64,000 nt of DNA from Candidatus Praeruminimicrobium purgamenti (GCA_018433585.1 JAHDQW010000002.1:124001-188000); one strand, 5' to 3'. Positions 33,084 through 44,341 are shown, counted from the first letter of the stretch. The notes: a model not told the origin generated them from the sequence alone. Program-made: numbers and translations.

Positions 33084-33884
33084 TTAAACCGCAATAATCG
33101 TGATTCCTGCTTCTTTAGCCTGTCTGACAACGTCTTCTTTATCTAAAACCAAAGTAGCGCCGGCTTCCACAATCATTGCCCTTATTTTATTTTCTTGTAA
33201 AATCGTAACGGTCTTTGTGCCTATAACAGGCACGTCAAACCTGAAATCCTGGTTAGGTTTTGCAACTTTTACTGCAATTGCATTTTCTCCGCCGAGGTGG
33301 TAAGCTCTTTTAATACACTCGTCGGTACCTTCTATAGATTCCACGGCAAGAACAGATTTATCCTTTACGACAACCGTCTGCCCTATATCAAAACCTGCAA
33401 TTCCTTTTGCTATTTTAAAACCGAATTCGGCGTCTTTATTTTCTTCCGAGCTGAGTTTTTTACCCGCTATAAGACCTTTTTCCGCAAGCAAATGCTTTAA
33501 ATATAAATGCGACGGCAAAAAATTTATCCCGTCTTTTTCAAATTCTTTTACGACTGAACCGAGAATTGTATCGGTTTTTTTATTCAGCAGAGAGCCCATT
33601 AATTTTATCGCCCTGAAATCCATACTGATTGCAGAATATATTTTTGCATGTTTAACCTGCCCGACCATCACGGCGGTAGTTACATTCTTTTCTTTAAAAG
33701 TGTCTATTATCTTTTGCAGTTTGCCGACTGAAAGCCAGACGGTCTCATCAGAAACTTTTTCGATATCGCGGTCTGCTTCTTCTTTTAAAGCCACCGTAAT
33801 AACCTTATCGCCTTGTTTTCTTATTTCTTCGGCGACAAGAAAAGGGAATCTGCCGTTACCGGCAATTAAACCTATATTATTCAT
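33084..33884 (-). CDS. lpxI: UDP-2,3-diacylglucosamine pyrophosphatase LpxI
   Basis: 266 residues, the usual LpxI (DUF1009) length. LIAGNGRFPFLVAEE at the N-terminus and VMVGQVKHAKIY are family hallmarks, with ESIEGTDECIKRA and KPNQDFRFDVPVIG in the C-terminal domain. It cleaves UDP-2,3-diacyl-glucosamine to lipid X and UMP in lipid A synthesis, replacing LpxH. It lies 1 nt after lpxA and ends the operon. Confidence 0.93.
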   Translation of the reverse strand: MNNIGLIAGNGRFPFLVAEEIRKQGDKVITVALKEEADRDIEKVSDETVWLSVGKLQKIIDTFKEKNVTTAVMVGQVKHAKIYSAISMDFRAIKLMGSLLNKKTDTILGSVVKEFEKDGINFLPSHLYLKHLLAEKGLIAGKKLSSEENKDAEFGFKIAKGIAGFDIGQTVVVKDKSVLAVESIEGTDECIKRAYHLGGENAIAVKVAKPNQDFRFDVPVIGTKTVTILQENKIRAMIVEAGATLVLDKEDVVRQAKEAGITIIAV

Positions 33885-33885
33885 A

Positions 33886-34653
33886 TTATCTGTGTCTGCA
33901 AATTCCTCTTTGAGATTTCTTAATAAATGTAATTATTTCGTTTACAGGAGCACAATCTTTCATTTCTTCAAGTTTTAAAAGCGCCTGTTCCAACGGCAGT
34001 TTTGACATAAACAAAACTCTGTAAGCATGCTTTATATTTTCAATATCTTCTATAGGCATTTGTCTTCTTTTAAGTCCGACCAAATTAAGGCCCGCAAGCC
34101 TTGCTCTGTCGCCTTGAGCCTGCGCATAAGGAATTACGTCCATAGAAACCATTGCTCCGCCGCCGATCATCGCATTTCTGCCTATTCTTGTAAATTGGTG
34201 AACGGCCACCAAACCGCCTATTACGACGTTGTCTTCTATTTCGACATGCCCCGCCGCAGCGCAGCAGTTGGCAATAATTACATTGTTTCCGACTATGCAG
34301 TCATGCGCGATATGGCTTGATGTCATAAGAAGACAATTTTTGCCTACAACCGTCTGTCCGTGAGCTACAGTACCCCTGTTAACGGTAGCGTATTCTCTTA
34401 TTACAGTTCCGTCGCCTATTATTACTTTTGTTTTTTCTCCGGCATATTTTAAATCCTGCGGAGCGGTACCTACGGCGCTGTGGCTGAAAATTTTACAGTT
34501 TTTGCCTATCTCGGCGCATTCTACGACCGCATGAGAAAAGACTACTGTGCCGTCGCCTATTGAAACATTTTCGCCGATTACCGCATAAGGACCTATTTCT
34601 ACGTCTCTACCTATTACGGCAGATTTGTCTATAATTGCTGTTTGATGTATCAT
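33886..34653 (-). CDS. lpxA: UDP-N-acetylglucosamine acyltransferase LpxA
   Basis: 255 residues. Left-handed beta-helix hexapeptide repeats (IGRDVEIGPYAVIGENVSIG) fill the N-terminal two thirds; SSHIAHDCIVGNN holds the catalytic His, and VVIGGLVAVHQFTRIG is the LpxA signature. It adds the first 3-hydroxyacyl chain to UDP-GlcNAc in lipid A synthesis. It is between lpxC-fabZ and lpxI. Confidence 0.95.
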   Translation of the reverse strand: MIHQTAIIDKSAVIGRDVEIGPYAVIGENVSIGDGTVVFSHAVVECAEIGKNCKIFSHSAVGTAPQDLKYAGEKTKVIIGDGTVIREYATVNRGTVAHGQTVVGKNCLLMTSSHIAHDCIVGNNVIIANCCAAAGHVEIEDNVVIGGLVAVHQFTRIGRNAMIGGGAMVSMDVIPYAQAQGDRARLAGLNLVGLKRRQMPIEDIENIKHAYRVLFMSKLPLEQALLKLEEMKDCAPVNEIITFIKKSQRGICRHR

Positions 34654-34655
34654 TC

Positions 34656-35993
34656 TTATGCCTCTCTATCAACTATAATAAACATAAATTCAGCTTCTGA
34701 AACAAGCTTACCGTCGACATAAGCTTCGCCTTTCACTTTTCCTTTTCTTCCGCTGTCTCTTATAACTTCAACTTTCATTTCCAAAAGATCCCCGGGAATA
34801 ACAGTCTTTCTGAATTTTACATTGTCTATCGCCATAAAATAAGCCAGACAATTTTTCATTTCTGATCTTGACAAAAACATTATACAAGACGTCTGCGCCA
34901 TGGCTTCAACTATTAAAACGCCGGGCATTATAGGCTGTCCCGGAAAATGTCCCTGGAAAAAAGGCTCGTTTCCGCTTACGCATTTATAACCTATTGCTTT
35001 TTTAGGATCGCTTGTAAGTTTGACTCTGTCAATCATTAAAATCGGATACCTGTGAGGTATAATTCTTTGTATTTCGGCGCTGTTAATAATCTTTTCTTCC
35101 GTATTTTGCATTTGCGTGTCCACTGTACCCTCCGAGATTTTTCCTTCAGTTTCCAAAACAGCTTTACTTACGAATTCTTTTATAAAGCTTACATTGCTTT
35201 TATGTCCCGGCTTTTCAGCAACTATTTTTGCTTTTATTGATTTTCCGGCCAATGCCAAATCGCCTATTAAATCTAAAATTTTATGTCTTACGAACTCGTT
35301 TTCATATCTTAAAGGCTCTTTGTTATATATTTCGTTAGGACCTATTACTATTGCATTTTCAAGGCTTCCGCCTCTTGCAAGACCGTTTGCCTGCAAAGCT
35401 TCTATCTCGTAATCAAAACAAAATGTTCTGGCAGGCGCAATATCTTTTAAAAAAGTTTCTTTTGTTATGACAAACGCAGCCTGCTGGTGAGATAAAAAAG
35501 GATGTTCAAAACCTATTGTGCAGTCTATTTCGAAATTGTCGCTCGGATATGCGGTAATTTTTGTTTTCCCTTCAGAAAAAGAAATCGGCTCTTTTATAAC
35601 ATAAATTTCTTTAAAAGCGTCAAGTTCTTTTATTCCCGCGTCTATTATCCGCTCGGCAAGCAACTTTGCGCTCCCGTCGGTTATAGGAGGCTCGTTGTTA
35701 TCTATTTCTATTGCAAGATTGTCAATTCCCAAAGCAGAACAGGCTGAAAGGATATGTTCTATCGTATGGACTTTTGCATCGCCTTTTTCTATTGTCGTTC
35801 CTCTTACGGCAGTACCTGCCGACAAACTGTTCCAATCCGCTTTAATATCAGGCTTTCCCGGCAGATCAACTCTGATAAAATGTATTCCAGTATTTGCGCC
35901 GGAAGGTTTAAATATCATCTTGCTTCTGTTGCCTGTATGCAGTCCTATTCCTTCAAATACTATTTCTTTGCTTATTGTCGTCTGTTTGCTCAT
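34656..35993 (-). CDS. LpxC-FabZ bifunctional fusion
   Basis: 445 residues joining two enzymes. Residues 1-280 are LpxC, UDP-3-O-acyl-GlcNAc deacetylase, with zinc ligands in HTIEHILSA and in the [13 protein letters not shown] region. Residues 305-445 are FabZ, 3-hydroxyacyl-ACP dehydratase, with [14 protein letters not shown] (catalytic His), [20 protein letters not shown] (Glu) and the hot-dog fold. The two compete for the same 3-hydroxyacyl precursors in E. coli, so fusion fixes their ratio. Such fusions are known in Bacteroidetes and some other Gram-negatives. Confidence 0.94.
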   Translation of the reverse strand: MSKQTTISKEIVFEGIGLHTGNRSKMIFKPSGANTGIHFIRVDLPGKPDIKADWNSLSAGTAVRGTTIEKGDAKVHTIEHILSACSALGIDNLAIEIDNNEPPITDGSAKLLAERIIDAGIKELDAFKEIYVIKEPISFSEGKTKITAYPSDNFEIDCTIGFEHPFLSHQQAAFVITKETFLKDIAPARTFCFDYEIEALQANGLARGGSLENAIVIGPNEIYNKEPLRYENEFVRHKILDLIGDLALAGKSIKAKIVAEKPGHKSNVSFIKEFVSKAVLETEGKISEGTVDTQMQNTEEKIINSAEIQRIIPHRYPILMIDRVKLTSDPKKAIGYKCVSGNEPFFQGHFPGQPIMPGVLIVEAMAQTSCIMFLSRSEMKNCLAYFMAIDNVKFRKTVIPGDLLEMKVEVIRDSGRKGKVKGEAYVDGKLVSEAEFMFIIVDREA

Positions 35994-37027
35994 AAAACCT
36001 TTTTTTCCTCTTTATTTTTAATTAATGATTTTATCTGGTCATATATTTCAGGCAGTTTTTTCATTACAGCCTGAGTCTCCAAATGTTTTCTGTATGCCTG
36101 AACAGGATAGCCTGCAAGAACCTGATTATCTTTTAAGTCTGAAGTTATGCCGCTTTTTGCGCCTATTGTTATGTTGTTTCCTATTTTTATGTGTCCTACA
36201 ATGCCGACCTGACCGCCTATCGTGACATTATCACCTATTTTTGTAGAACCGGCAATGCCGACCTGGGAAACTATCATCGTATTTTTGCCGATATGAACGT
36301 TATGAGCAACCATTACAAGATTGTCTATTTTTGTATTGTCGCCTATAAAAGTTTTTCCTATTGCAGCTCTGTCAACAGTTGTATTTGCTCCGATTTCGAC
36401 GTTGTTTCCTATTTCGACATGCCCTATTTGAGGAATTTTATAAATTTCTTTTCCCGTATTGACAAAACCAAAACCGTCTCCGCCTATAACTACTCCAGGG
36501 TGAATTATGCAGTTGTCCCCTATTTTTGTTTTTTCTCTTATCGTCACGTTAGGATAAATAAGACAATTCTTTCCTATCGACACATCATTGCCGATATAAG
36601 AATTTGCCAAAATTTTTGTATTGTCTCCTATATTTGATCTCTCTTCAATTACGGCATTGTGCCCTACAGTAATGCCTTTTCCGAGAACGGCATCCTCTGC
36701 AATTGAAGCTTTAGGGCTTATTCCGGGTTTTATCGCCGCCAGTCTTTCGTTATCCAAAAGCGTAAGTATTTTTGCAAATGCCAGCTGAGGGTTGTCAACA
36801 AGAATTAAATTTTTATTTTTATATTCTTCATAAGGCATATTTGCAGGAAAAAGCACGGCTTCGGCTTTTGTGTCTTTCATAAAATGAGCATATTTTTTAT
36901 TGCCTAAAAAAGACAATTCTCCTTCGCCTGCGTCTTCCAAACTGTTAACGCCTTCAATTACAGCTTCTTCATTTCCAAAAACACTGCCTTTGACAATTTC
37001 ATTTATCTGCTTTAACGTTAATTTCAT
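35990..37027 (-). CDS. lpxD: UDP-3-O-acylglucosamine N-acyltransferase LpxD
   Basis: 345 residues. An N-terminal uridine-binding domain ([13 protein letters not shown]) is followed by many hexapeptide repeats and [12 protein letters not shown] with the catalytic His, then [13 protein letters not shown] and a C-terminal helix. It adds the second acyl chain in lipid A synthesis. It overlaps lpxC-fabZ by 4 bp and follows bamA by 8 nt. Confidence 0.95.
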   Translation of the reverse strand: MKLTLKQINEIVKGSVFGNEEAVIEGVNSLEDAGEGELSFLGNKKYAHFMKDTKAEAVLFPANMPYEEYKNKNLILVDNPQLAFAKILTLLDNERLAAIKPGISPKASIAEDAVLGKGITVGHNAVIEERSNIGDNTKILANSYIGNDVSIGKNCLIYPNVTIREKTKIGDNCIIHPGVVIGGDGFGFVNTGKEIYKIPQIGHVEIGNNVEIGANTTVDRAAIGKTFIGDNTKIDNLVMVAHNVHIGKNTMIVSQVGIAGSTKIGDNVTIGGQVGIVGHIKIGNNITIGAKSGITSDLKDNQVLAGYPVQAYRKHLETQAVMKKLPEIYDQIKSLIKNKEEKKVL

Positions 37028-37035
37028 AGAAACCT

Positions 37036-39363
37036 CTAAAAAACATTTCCTATTGTAAAATAGAACTGTTGTAATTCTTCGCCCGGTTTATGATTTAATC
37101 CGTAGCCCCAGTCAAGTCTTAACGGGAATACAGGAGTTGCAAATCTTATGCCGAAACCTACTCCGGATTTTAAATAATATTCATTGTTGTCGGAATTATC
37201 CGTTCCGAACCTGTAGTTGATATTTTCGATATTTTTCCATGTTCCGCCTATATCGTAGAAAAATGCGCCCTGTAAAATAGTTTTTCTGTTTTCCTGAACT
37301 ATAGGGAACTTATACTCTATATTAGCTACAGACATAAACTTTCCGCCTTCATAAGGACCGACTTCAGTTCTGTACTTATAACCTCTTATAGTATCCGCTC
37401 CGCCGACATAATATTTTTCATACAAAGGAACATCCGTAGAGTTTCCGTAACTTTCTATCCAGCCTGCCGTAACATTTACGGACAAGACAAATTTCCAAAA
37501 AGTAGGGAAGAACCATGTTCCTTTAAGAGAATTTCTTACATAATTTACGTTACCGCCGAACGGACCGCCTGCGACGTTAACGCCGTAAGAATACTTTACT
37601 CCTCTTGAAGCATCAAATATATAATCTCTGGTATCATAAGTTATCTGCGCGCGCACGCTTGAAGTCCTGTCTTTTGCAAGGTCAGGGTCATTAAGAATAG
37701 ACTGTCTGAGTTCTTCGGACTCTATATCAAAAATTCTTACATGTTCATAAGTGTATCCGAAAAGAAGAGACGTATTTTCAGAAATTCTAGGGCTTAATGT
37801 GACAGATCCTCCGATTCTTCCTTCTCTGTAAGCATCGCTTACCGTACCGTAATCTCTTAATCTTTCTATATTAAATAAAGAAAGTCCGAGACTTGTAGGT
37901 TTGCCGAGAAACCACGGTTCCGTCCAGTCAATTTCATAATTATGTCTTCTTGCGCCGAACTCCCACAATAAATTAAGTTTTTGCGCCCTTCCGAACAGGT
38001 TCATATGCTGCAGCTGTACTGAACCGACGAACTGGTCAACTGAGGAATAACCGACTCCGGCCGTTATCATTGCCGGTTTCCCTTCTGTTATCGCAAAAGC
38101 AAGATTCATTACATCAGGCGTATTTGTAGGGATTATATTAGGTTCGGCAGCATCTATAAAACCTAAATTGTAAATTTTTTCCATGCTTCTTCTTACTTTT
38201 CCTGATGAGAAAACATCGCCCGGTTTAAGAAGAATTTCTCTTCTTATCGTCTGGTCTTTTGTACTGACCAATCCGTCAATAAGTACATCTCCGACATAAA
38301 CGATATTGTTTTCCTGTATTCTGTAAACTACATCTACTATCCCGTCATCTTTAGGAAGTTCAACTTCTATTCCGTTTTCCTTATCGGAAATAACTTCCGG
38401 CCTTGATTTCTTAAAATCAGGCATTATATTAGAATGGAGATAACCTCTGTTTGAATAATCATCATAAGTTTTATTTAATACTTCAACAATTCTTTCCTGA
38501 CTGAAGATGTCGTTCTTTTTTATAGTTGAATGCTTAATAAGCTCATCGGATGTAATAACATAGTTGCCGTCAAAAGATATATTGCCTATTTTATATTTAG
38601 GACCTTCGTGAACAGTCACTTTAATGAACATTTTAGTTCTTTCTTTATCGTAAGTTATTACAGGTTCGTCTATACTGAAATCCATAAAACCGTTGTTTTT
38701 GTAAAATTTTGTTATTTCCTGCATATCGGCTTTTAAAGTTTCTTCTTTAAAAACTTTTTTTCTCTTTGTTTTTGCCAATTTTTGTATTTTTTTCGGTTTA
38801 AAATTAACGCAGCCTTCAACAGAAAAATCGCCTATTAATATTTTATTGTTTTCGGTAATCAAAAAAGTTATGCTCATCGTATTTGTATCGGCATCCGTGG
38901 TAGGATAAACTTCCATCTGGCAGTCGGCATAGCCTTTGTCTTTATAAAGGGTAAGGATTTTCCTTTTTGATTCTTCAAGATCTACAAAATTATAAAAACT
39001 CTTTTCTTTCAGCGTTGCTTCGCCTTTTAACTTTCCGGATGAAAATTGTTTATTGCCTTTAAATATTATTTTCTTTATATAAGGTTTTTCAACAACCGAA
39101 AATTTAACTGTCTGCGCATTTCTGTCAACGGACAACTCGGCGTTGTCGAAGTATCCCAAAGATAAAATTATTCTTAAATCTTCTTTTGCTATCGAAGGAT
39201 TGTAAAGTTTGCCTTTCTTTGTGCTTATTTCTGATTTAACCGATTTTAATTTAACATTTTTTATGCCGTCAAAAACAACATTTTTAATCTTAAAAGAATT
39301 TGAATCTGCAAACAAAGCCGATGCCGTAAAAACAAAAAGCATGACAAACATTAATTTTTTCAT
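37036..39363 (-). CDS. bamA: Outer-membrane protein assembly factor BamA
   Basis: 775 residues. A signal peptide ([19 protein letters not shown]) precedes five POTRA-like repeats and a 16-stranded beta-barrel. The barrel holds the VRGY-type loop as [12 protein letters not shown] and ends on an aromatic residue (FYFTIGNVF), as the Bam signal requires. It inserts beta-barrel proteins into the outer membrane. As first gene of the operon with the lipid A genes it links outer membrane protein and lipopolysaccharide supply. Confidence 0.95.
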   Translation of the reverse strand: MKKLMFVMLFVFTASALFADSNSFKIKNVVFDGIKNVKLKSVKSEISTKKGKLYNPSIAKEDLRIILSLGYFDNAELSVDRNAQTVKFSVVEKPYIKKIIFKGNKQFSSGKLKGEATLKEKSFYNFVDLEESKRKILTLYKDKGYADCQMEVYPTTDADTNTMSITFLITENNKILIGDFSVEGCVNFKPKKIQKLAKTKRKKVFKEETLKADMQEITKFYKNNGFMDFSIDEPVITYDKERTKMFIKVTVHEGPKYKIGNISFDGNYVITSDELIKHSTIKKNDIFSQERIVEVLNKTYDDYSNRGYLHSNIMPDFKKSRPEVISDKENGIEVELPKDDGIVDVVYRIQENNIVYVGDVLIDGLVSTKDQTIRREILLKPGDVFSSGKVRRSMEKIYNLGFIDAAEPNIIPTNTPDVMNLAFAITEGKPAMITAGVGYSSVDQFVGSVQLQHMNLFGRAQKLNLLWEFGARRHNYEIDWTEPWFLGKPTSLGLSLFNIERLRDYGTVSDAYREGRIGGSVTLSPRISENTSLLFGYTYEHVRIFDIESEELRQSILNDPDLAKDRTSSVRAQITYDTRDYIFDASRGVKYSYGVNVAGGPFGGNVNYVRNSLKGTWFFPTFWKFVLSVNVTAGWIESYGNSTDVPLYEKYYVGGADTIRGYKYRTEVGPYEGGKFMSVANIEYKFPIVQENRKTILQGAFFYDIGGTWKNIENINYRFGTDNSDNNEYYLKSGVGFGIRFATPVFPLRLDWGYGLNHKPGEELQQFYFTIGNVF

Positions 39364-39401
39364 AATAATACTCTCTTTTTAGTGTGACTGTATATCTGAT
39401 A

Positions 39402-39430
39402 ATTGTATTAAAAAACTATTTATAAATCAA
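39402..39430 (-). promoter_or_regulatory. Promoter of the bamA-lpx operon
   Basis: TTGATT (39430-39425) and TACAAT (39407-39402) on the minus strand with a 17-nt spacer, about 40 nt before the bamA ATG. Confidence 0.6.
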
Positions 39431-39504
39431 CGTAAAACTTTAATATAAAAAATGCGCCGAAGATTATATAAATACATTAAAACACAACTTCCTGATATTA
39501 TTGT

Positions 39505-39545
39505 AAAAGCAGACAGATGTTTTTATAAAAAATCTGTCTGCTTTT
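39505..39545 (-). terminator. Terminator after rpoD
   Basis: A 14-bp perfect inverted repeat, AAAAGCAGACAGAT/ATCTGTCTGCTTTT, 13 nt after the rpoD stop. T-runs on both sides could serve both directions. Confidence 0.8.
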
Positions 39546-39557
39546 ATCGGTTTTATT

Positions 39558-41273
39558 TTAATTTAAGTATTCTTTTAAAGATTTGCATCTGCTAGGATGT
39601 CTTAACTTTCTTACCGCTTTCGCTTCTATCTGTCTTACTCTTTCTCTTGTTACTCCGAACTTTTTGCCTACTTCTTCAAGAGTGGAAGGATATCCTATTC
39701 CTATGCCGTATCTAAGCCTTATTATTTCCGACTCTCTCGGAGTCAGAGTGTTAAGAACTTTTTCCAGCTCAAGCTGCAGCCTGTACTGCTGCGTTTTCAT
39801 TACAGGATTAGGACTGTTCTGATCTTCTATAAAATCTTCCAGTTTTGAATCTTCCTCTTCTCCGACAGGAGTTGCAAGAGAAACGGGTTCCTGCATCATT
39901 TTCAATATCTTTCTGACTCTGTCCGTAGACATTTTCAAAAATTTACCGTATTCTTCCGTGCTTGGCTCTCTTCCCTGATCCTGCTGGAATTTTTTCTTCA
40001 ATTTTGTCAATTTTGAAATAAGTTCTTTCATGTGGACAGGAATTCTTATGGTTCTTGCCTGATCGGCTATAGCTCTGTTTATAGACTGTCTTATCCACCA
40101 TGTGGCATATGTAGAGAACTTAAAGCCTCTTTTCCATTCAAATTTTTCAACGGCTTTGGAAAGGCCCAAGTTTCCTTCCTGGATTAAATCAGACAATTCA
40201 AGATTGCTGATTCCGACATGTTTTTTTGCGATAGAAACAACAAGCCTGAAGTTTGCTTCTATCAATTTCATTTTATCTCTGTGGATTACTTCTTCCAATT
40301 CTCTTATTTTTCTGTCTGTTTCGATTAATTCTTTAGGAGAAATAGTAAATCCTTCTTTTATATTAGTCTGTTTTGCCAAAAGATTTTGTATATATTCAAT
40401 ACTTTCAGCCATATTTGCGGCGACAAAACCGCCTGACATTTTCTTAAAAGCCGCAGGCGTTATTTTCCCTGTTGAAAACTGTTTATATAATGTCTGTATT
40501 TTTACGACAGGCATTTTATACTTTCTTTCTATTTTATCAAGTTCGAGAGTTATTTCGTTAAGCTTGTTTGCCGTAGTTTTTATTTTATTAATAAGCCTCT
40601 TTATCTTATCCTGGTTAAGATTCAATCCTATAATTAAAGAAATTATTTCAGCTCTTACAACCTGTATTTTTTCCGTCTGTTTTTCTTTTTCTTTATCGGA
40701 TAACCCTTTTTCTTTCAGTTTCTGCTCGATTTTTTCAATATTTTTTTCCAGATGCCCTATCTTTTGAACAGTCTGCTTAACTTTTATTCTCATATTTTTA
40801 AGCTGCGTCGAAGATTTTCTTCCTCTAGGCATCAATTCCTTAGGAGTCATTTCTTCCTGTTCAATAAGAGTATCCCAGTTTTTGATTTCTTTAATTATCA
40901 AAGGAGATTCTAAAACTATATGGGTAAGTTTTTTTTCGTTTTCTTTGACGTTTTTTGCAAGTTCGACTTCAACATTTCTTTCAAGCAAAGGAACTTTAGC
41001 CATTTCAGTCAAATACATTCTGACCGGATTGATTTCGTCGTCTTCATGATTTTTAACAACAATATCCGACGTTTCCGCAGTATTCTTGATTTTCTTTGAA
41101 GCGTTTTTGTCGACAACCTTTATTCCCAATTCCGCAAACTGCACAAAAAGAGCGTCAATTTTGTCAGACGTCATGTCTTTTTCGGCAATTTTTTTATTTA
41201 TCTCGTCATAAGTAATGTATCCCTGCTTTTTGCCGACTAAAATCAAATCTTTAAACAATTCTTTTTTTGCCAT
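39558..41273 (-). CDS. rpoD: RNA polymerase primary sigma factor RpoD
   Basis: 571 residues. Region 1.1 (about 1-60) and region 1.2 ([20 protein letters not shown]) are followed by a non-conserved insert of about 200 residues rich in Lys. Regions 2.1-2.4 follow ([38 protein letters not shown]), then region 3 and region 4.2 ([20 protein letters not shown]). The region 2.4 and 4.2 residues predict TATAAT and TTGACA recognition, which agrees with the promoters seen here. Confidence 0.97.
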   Translation of the reverse strand: MAKKELFKDLILVGKKQGYITYDEINKKIAEKDMTSDKIDALFVQFAELGIKVVDKNASKKIKNTAETSDIVVKNHEDDEINPVRMYLTEMAKVPLLERNVEVELAKNVKENEKKLTHIVLESPLIIKEIKNWDTLIEQEEMTPKELMPRGRKSSTQLKNMRIKVKQTVQKIGHLEKNIEKIEQKLKEKGLSDKEKEKQTEKIQVVRAEIISLIIGLNLNQDKIKRLINKIKTTANKLNEITLELDKIERKYKMPVVKIQTLYKQFSTGKITPAAFKKMSGGFVAANMAESIEYIQNLLAKQTNIKEGFTISPKELIETDRKIRELEEVIHRDKMKLIEANFRLVVSIAKKHVGISNLELSDLIQEGNLGLSKAVEKFEWKRGFKFSTYATWWIRQSINRAIADQARTIRIPVHMKELISKLTKLKKKFQQDQGREPSTEEYGKFLKMSTDRVRKILKMMQEPVSLATPVGEEEDSKLEDFIEDQNSPNPVMKTQQYRLQLELEKVLNTLTPRESEIIRLRYGIGIGYPSTLEEVGKKFGVTRERVRQIEAKAVRKLRHPSRCKSLKEYLN

Positions 41274-43025
41274 TTATTTCTTCCCCGAACCCTTTATTTG
41301 TGCTGTCAATAAGCCGTATTCTTTAATTTTGGCAGGATCTGCTGCAACTTTTCCTTCCATCATAAGAAGTACTTCTTTTTCAAGAGTCTTTCTTCTTTTA
41401 TTTAATCTGCGTATTTCTATATCATTGCATAATATGTTAAAACATTCCTCAGACGACTGGTCCTCGGCCGCACCTTCCATAGCCAGCTTGGAAAACCATT
41501 CGGCTTTTTTTGAATCAAGTTTAGACAATATGCCTGCAACGGTAATATCTTTCTTATTCAAAAGAATGTTATGTATTTCCATACAATTGCTTAACGTAAA
41601 GAAATCGCTCTTTATTTTAAAAACATACTGTCTGTTTTTTATATCCAAAAGAAATCTTATAAGCTGCTCTTCCAAAGAATATCTTTTTTTATCGTCTTTA
41701 ATTTTATCAAACAAATTTTCTTTTACCGAATAAGAATTTCCCAGCGTTTTTCTTTTAAATTCCTGCCAAACTATTTCTTCATCCAAATTAAAAGACTGGG
41801 CAATGTTATTTATATAGTCTCTTTGTATAACATTATTCTTATTTTTTGCAACAAAATCCAAAAGAGCCGATACCGCAGCCGCTTTTCCGTGAGAAGTTTT
41901 AACGTCTGATTTTTTTTCTTCTCTGTCTATCATAAACTTTATAGGCGTTTTTGCGTTCTTCTCAAGCAGCTTATAAAAACTGTCCCTGCCGTTTGCCAAC
42001 AAATATTCGTCTGAATCGACTCCTTCCGGTAAAGACGACGTTTTTACGGCTATATCGTTTTCGGCGCAAATTTCCAAAGCTCTCTGAGTAGCATTTCTTC
42101 CCGCATCGTCCGAATCAAAAAGCAACACCGTGTTTTCGGAATATCTGTCGATAAGTTTTGCCTGCTGCTGCGTAAAAGACGTTCCAAGAGGAGCTACAGC
42201 TCCTGAAACGCCGTACTGCTGCGACAAAACAACATCCATATATCCTTCAACTACTACTATAGATTTATCTTTTCTTATATCCGGCAAAGCCTGAAATAAG
42301 CCGTACAAATTAGACGACTTTGAATACACAATTGTTTCAGGCGTATTCAAATACTTAACTTTGCCGTCAGTTAAAGTTCTGCCTCCAAATGCGACTATTC
42401 TTCCCTGAACGTCAAAAATAGGAAAAACAAGTCTTTCTGACATATATTCAAAAACAGTGCCGGAATCCGTCTTTGTAACAACTCCGGCTTTTGCAAGTAC
42501 TTCGTAAGCATAGCCTTTTTTTTGCGCAGATTCAAGTATTTTCCCTTTCGGAGCATATCCTATAAGAAATTTTTTAACGCTTTCTGCCGTTATGCCTCTC
42601 TGTTTTGCATACGCTCTGGCATAAGAAGCAGCGCTGCTTTCAAGGAAACATCTGTTATAAAACTTTGCCGCAGTTTCCAGTATTTCAAACAACTTCGTTT
42701 TTTCTGAAACGGAAATTTTTTCATTTGCAGTTTCAGTAATTGTTATTCCGCTTTTCTGGGCAAGTTTTTTTACCGCTTCAATCCACGAAATATTTTCAAT
42801 CAGCATAACGAACTTAAAAACATCGCCGGCTGCGCCGCAGCCGAAACATCTGAATATTCCTTTTTCAGGACTCACTACAAAAGACGGCGTCTTTTCGCTG
42901 TGAAACGGGCAGCAGCATTTCCAGTTTCTGCCTGCTTTCTTCAAGTCAGGAACATAGTCTCTTACTATAGAAACTATGTCTGACGACGTTCTTACCTGTT
43001 CTATAACCTGATCAGAAATAGACAT
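41274..43025 (-). CDS. dnaG: DNA primase DnaG
   Basis: 583 residues. The N-terminal zinc finger (CCPFHSEKTPSF...FRCFGCGAAGDVFKF) reads DNA, the TOPRIM catalytic core has VVEGYMDVVLSQQYG and LLFDSDDAGRNA, and the C-terminal helical part binds the DnaB helicase. It makes RNA primers for replication. It sits directly before rpoD (no gap) in the classical macromolecular-synthesis order. Confidence 0.96.
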   Translation of the reverse strand: MSISDQVIEQVRTSSDIVSIVRDYVPDLKKAGRNWKCCCPFHSEKTPSFVVSPEKGIFRCFGCGAAGDVFKFVMLIENISWIEAVKKLAQKSGITITETANEKISVSEKTKLFEILETAAKFYNRCFLESSAASYARAYAKQRGITAESVKKFLIGYAPKGKILESAQKKGYAYEVLAKAGVVTKTDSGTVFEYMSERLVFPIFDVQGRIVAFGGRTLTDGKVKYLNTPETIVYSKSSNLYGLFQALPDIRKDKSIVVVEGYMDVVLSQQYGVSGAVAPLGTSFTQQQAKLIDRYSENTVLLFDSDDAGRNATQRALEICAENDIAVKTSSLPEGVDSDEYLLANGRDSFYKLLEKNAKTPIKFMIDREEKKSDVKTSHGKAAAVSALLDFVAKNKNNVIQRDYINNIAQSFNLDEEIVWQEFKRKTLGNSYSVKENLFDKIKDDKKRYSLEEQLIRFLLDIKNRQYVFKIKSDFFTLSNCMEIHNILLNKKDITVAGILSKLDSKKAEWFSKLAMEGAAEDQSSEECFNILCNDIEIRRLNKRRKTLEKEVLLMMEGKVAADPAKIKEYGLLTAQIKGSGKK

Positions 43026-43028
43026 TGT

Positions 43029-43985
43029 TTATCTTCTAAACCTTCTGAACCCCGAACATTCTATAAAATCAATTTGTCCGTACTTTTTTTCCAAAGCGTC
43101 GAGCATTAAATTCATTCCGAGATTATCTGAAGAAATATGCCCCGCAATAACAACGTTTATTTTGTACTTTTCGGCTGTTTTATAATTTTTCTCGCTCATA
43201 TGCATACCGACAATAGTGCCTACTCCGGCATCTGCAAGTTTTTCAATAACTTCATGAGGACCTTCCGTTCCGCCGGTCATATCAACAAATATTTTCCCGC
43301 ATTTTGAATTTTCTCCGCCGTTCAAAATAAACGGACCGTTATAAAAAGTCGCAGCATATTTATATTCCGGAATATCTTCCAAAAATGAAATTATATCTTT
43401 CAAATATCTAGGCTGCATTTTGTTTAATTCCGTCTGCAGGTACGTAACGACATGGTTGTCTGCGACAGTATGAGAAGTCATCATAGGAATATTTAATAAT
43501 TTTGCCGCGTCAAAAACTCTTTGGTGGTTTGAACCTGCAACGCTTCTTCCAACTTCGGACACTCTTGAAGCAATAAGTTTTTCGGATATGTTTATAGGAA
43601 CGCCCTGTCCTTCAATAATTTCAGACTGCATTGCAATTACGTTATGAAAAGTAGAATAGGCTTTCCCTTCAGGATGGTGGGCCAGCACCATATCTATTTT
43701 TCTTCCTGAAAGTCTCAACTGGTTTGCAAGAAGCAATTCAGGAGTTTCGATATCTATCCCGACCATAACCGATTTTATTTCTTCTCCGCCGGTTCCGTAA
43801 ATTATTCTCGTATCATCGTACGGACTTGTCAGAGAATCAATGTCAAAATTTTTCTTTTTTTTCTCATCCGCCGAATTATATTCTTTATTTCTTTCTTCCA
43901 ATAATATGTTAACCTCTTTCTTCCCGCGAGGATCATTTTCTATTCCGTTGCTTATAAAAAAATCATACATCTGTTTTAAATTCAT
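43029..43985 (-). CDS. NIF3-family dinuclear metal-binding protein
   Basis: 318 residues. DMVLAHHPEGKAYS and the C-terminal GHISSDNLGMN carry the His and acidic ligands of the NIF3/YbgI (GTP cyclohydrolase I type 2-like) fold, which forms toroidal oligomers with two metals per site. The precise reaction is unknown. It replaces nothing in the rpsU-dnaG-rpoD cluster but lies between rpsU and dnaG, 3 nt before dnaG. Confidence 0.85.
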   Translation of the reverse strand: MNLKQMYDFFISNGIENDPRGKKEVNILLEERNKEYNSADEKKKKNFDIDSLTSPYDDTRIIYGTGGEEIKSVMVGIDIETPELLLANQLRLSGRKIDMVLAHHPEGKAYSTFHNVIAMQSEIIEGQGVPINISEKLIASRVSEVGRSVAGSNHQRVFDAAKLLNIPMMTSHTVADNHVVTYLQTELNKMQPRYLKDIISFLEDIPEYKYAATFYNGPFILNGGENSKCGKIFVDMTGGTEGPHEVIEKLADAGVGTIVGMHMSEKNYKTAEKYKINVVIAGHISSDNLGMNLMLDALEKKYGQIDFIECSGFRRFRR

Positions 43986-44008
43986 ATTCCCTCTTCAAAA
44001 TAAAAAAT

Positions 44009-44053
44009 AAAAGAGGGCACATTATAGTTATATACTATAAAACACCCTCTTTT
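44009..44053 (-). terminator. Terminator between rpsU and the NIF3 gene
   Basis: AAAAGAGGG pairs with CCCTCTTTT around a loop with an inner TATAGT/ACTATA stem, flanked by T-rich runs. It follows rpsU by about 40 nt and may act as an attenuator, as in other rpsU-dnaG-rpoD operons. Confidence 0.7.
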
Positions 44054-44090
44054 CATTTTAATAACATACAATATTTGTTTTCAATATTAC

Positions 44091-44297
44091 TTACCTTGAC
44101 CAATTATTGTCTTTCATCATTTTACGACGAATTTTTCTTTTAGCTTCAGCAAGTTTTTCTTTCTTTACAACGCTTGGAGATTTATAAAATTCTCTTTTCT
44201 TGATCTCCTGCATTATTCCGTTTCTTTCGCATTCTCTTTTAAATCTTCTTATTGCTTCTTCTATTGATTCGCCTTCTCTTACTTTAACGCTGACCAT
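44091..44297 (-). CDS. rpsU: 30S ribosomal protein bS21
   Basis: 68 residues, basic and helical: VREGESIEEAIRRFKREC is the bS21 signature, with REFYKSPSVVKKEK and a Lys/Arg-rich tail. It binds the platform of the small subunit and helps start translation. It begins the rpsU-dnaG-rpoD order, separated from the NIF3 gene by a terminator-like hairpin. Confidence 0.95.
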   Translation of the reverse strand: MVSVKVREGESIEEAIRRFKRECERNGIMQEIKKREFYKSPSVVKKEKLAEAKRKIRRKMMKDNNWSR

Positions 44298-44341
44298 TGA
44301 AATTTAACACCACCTTTTTTTAAAACTTAAAATCCGTTATT

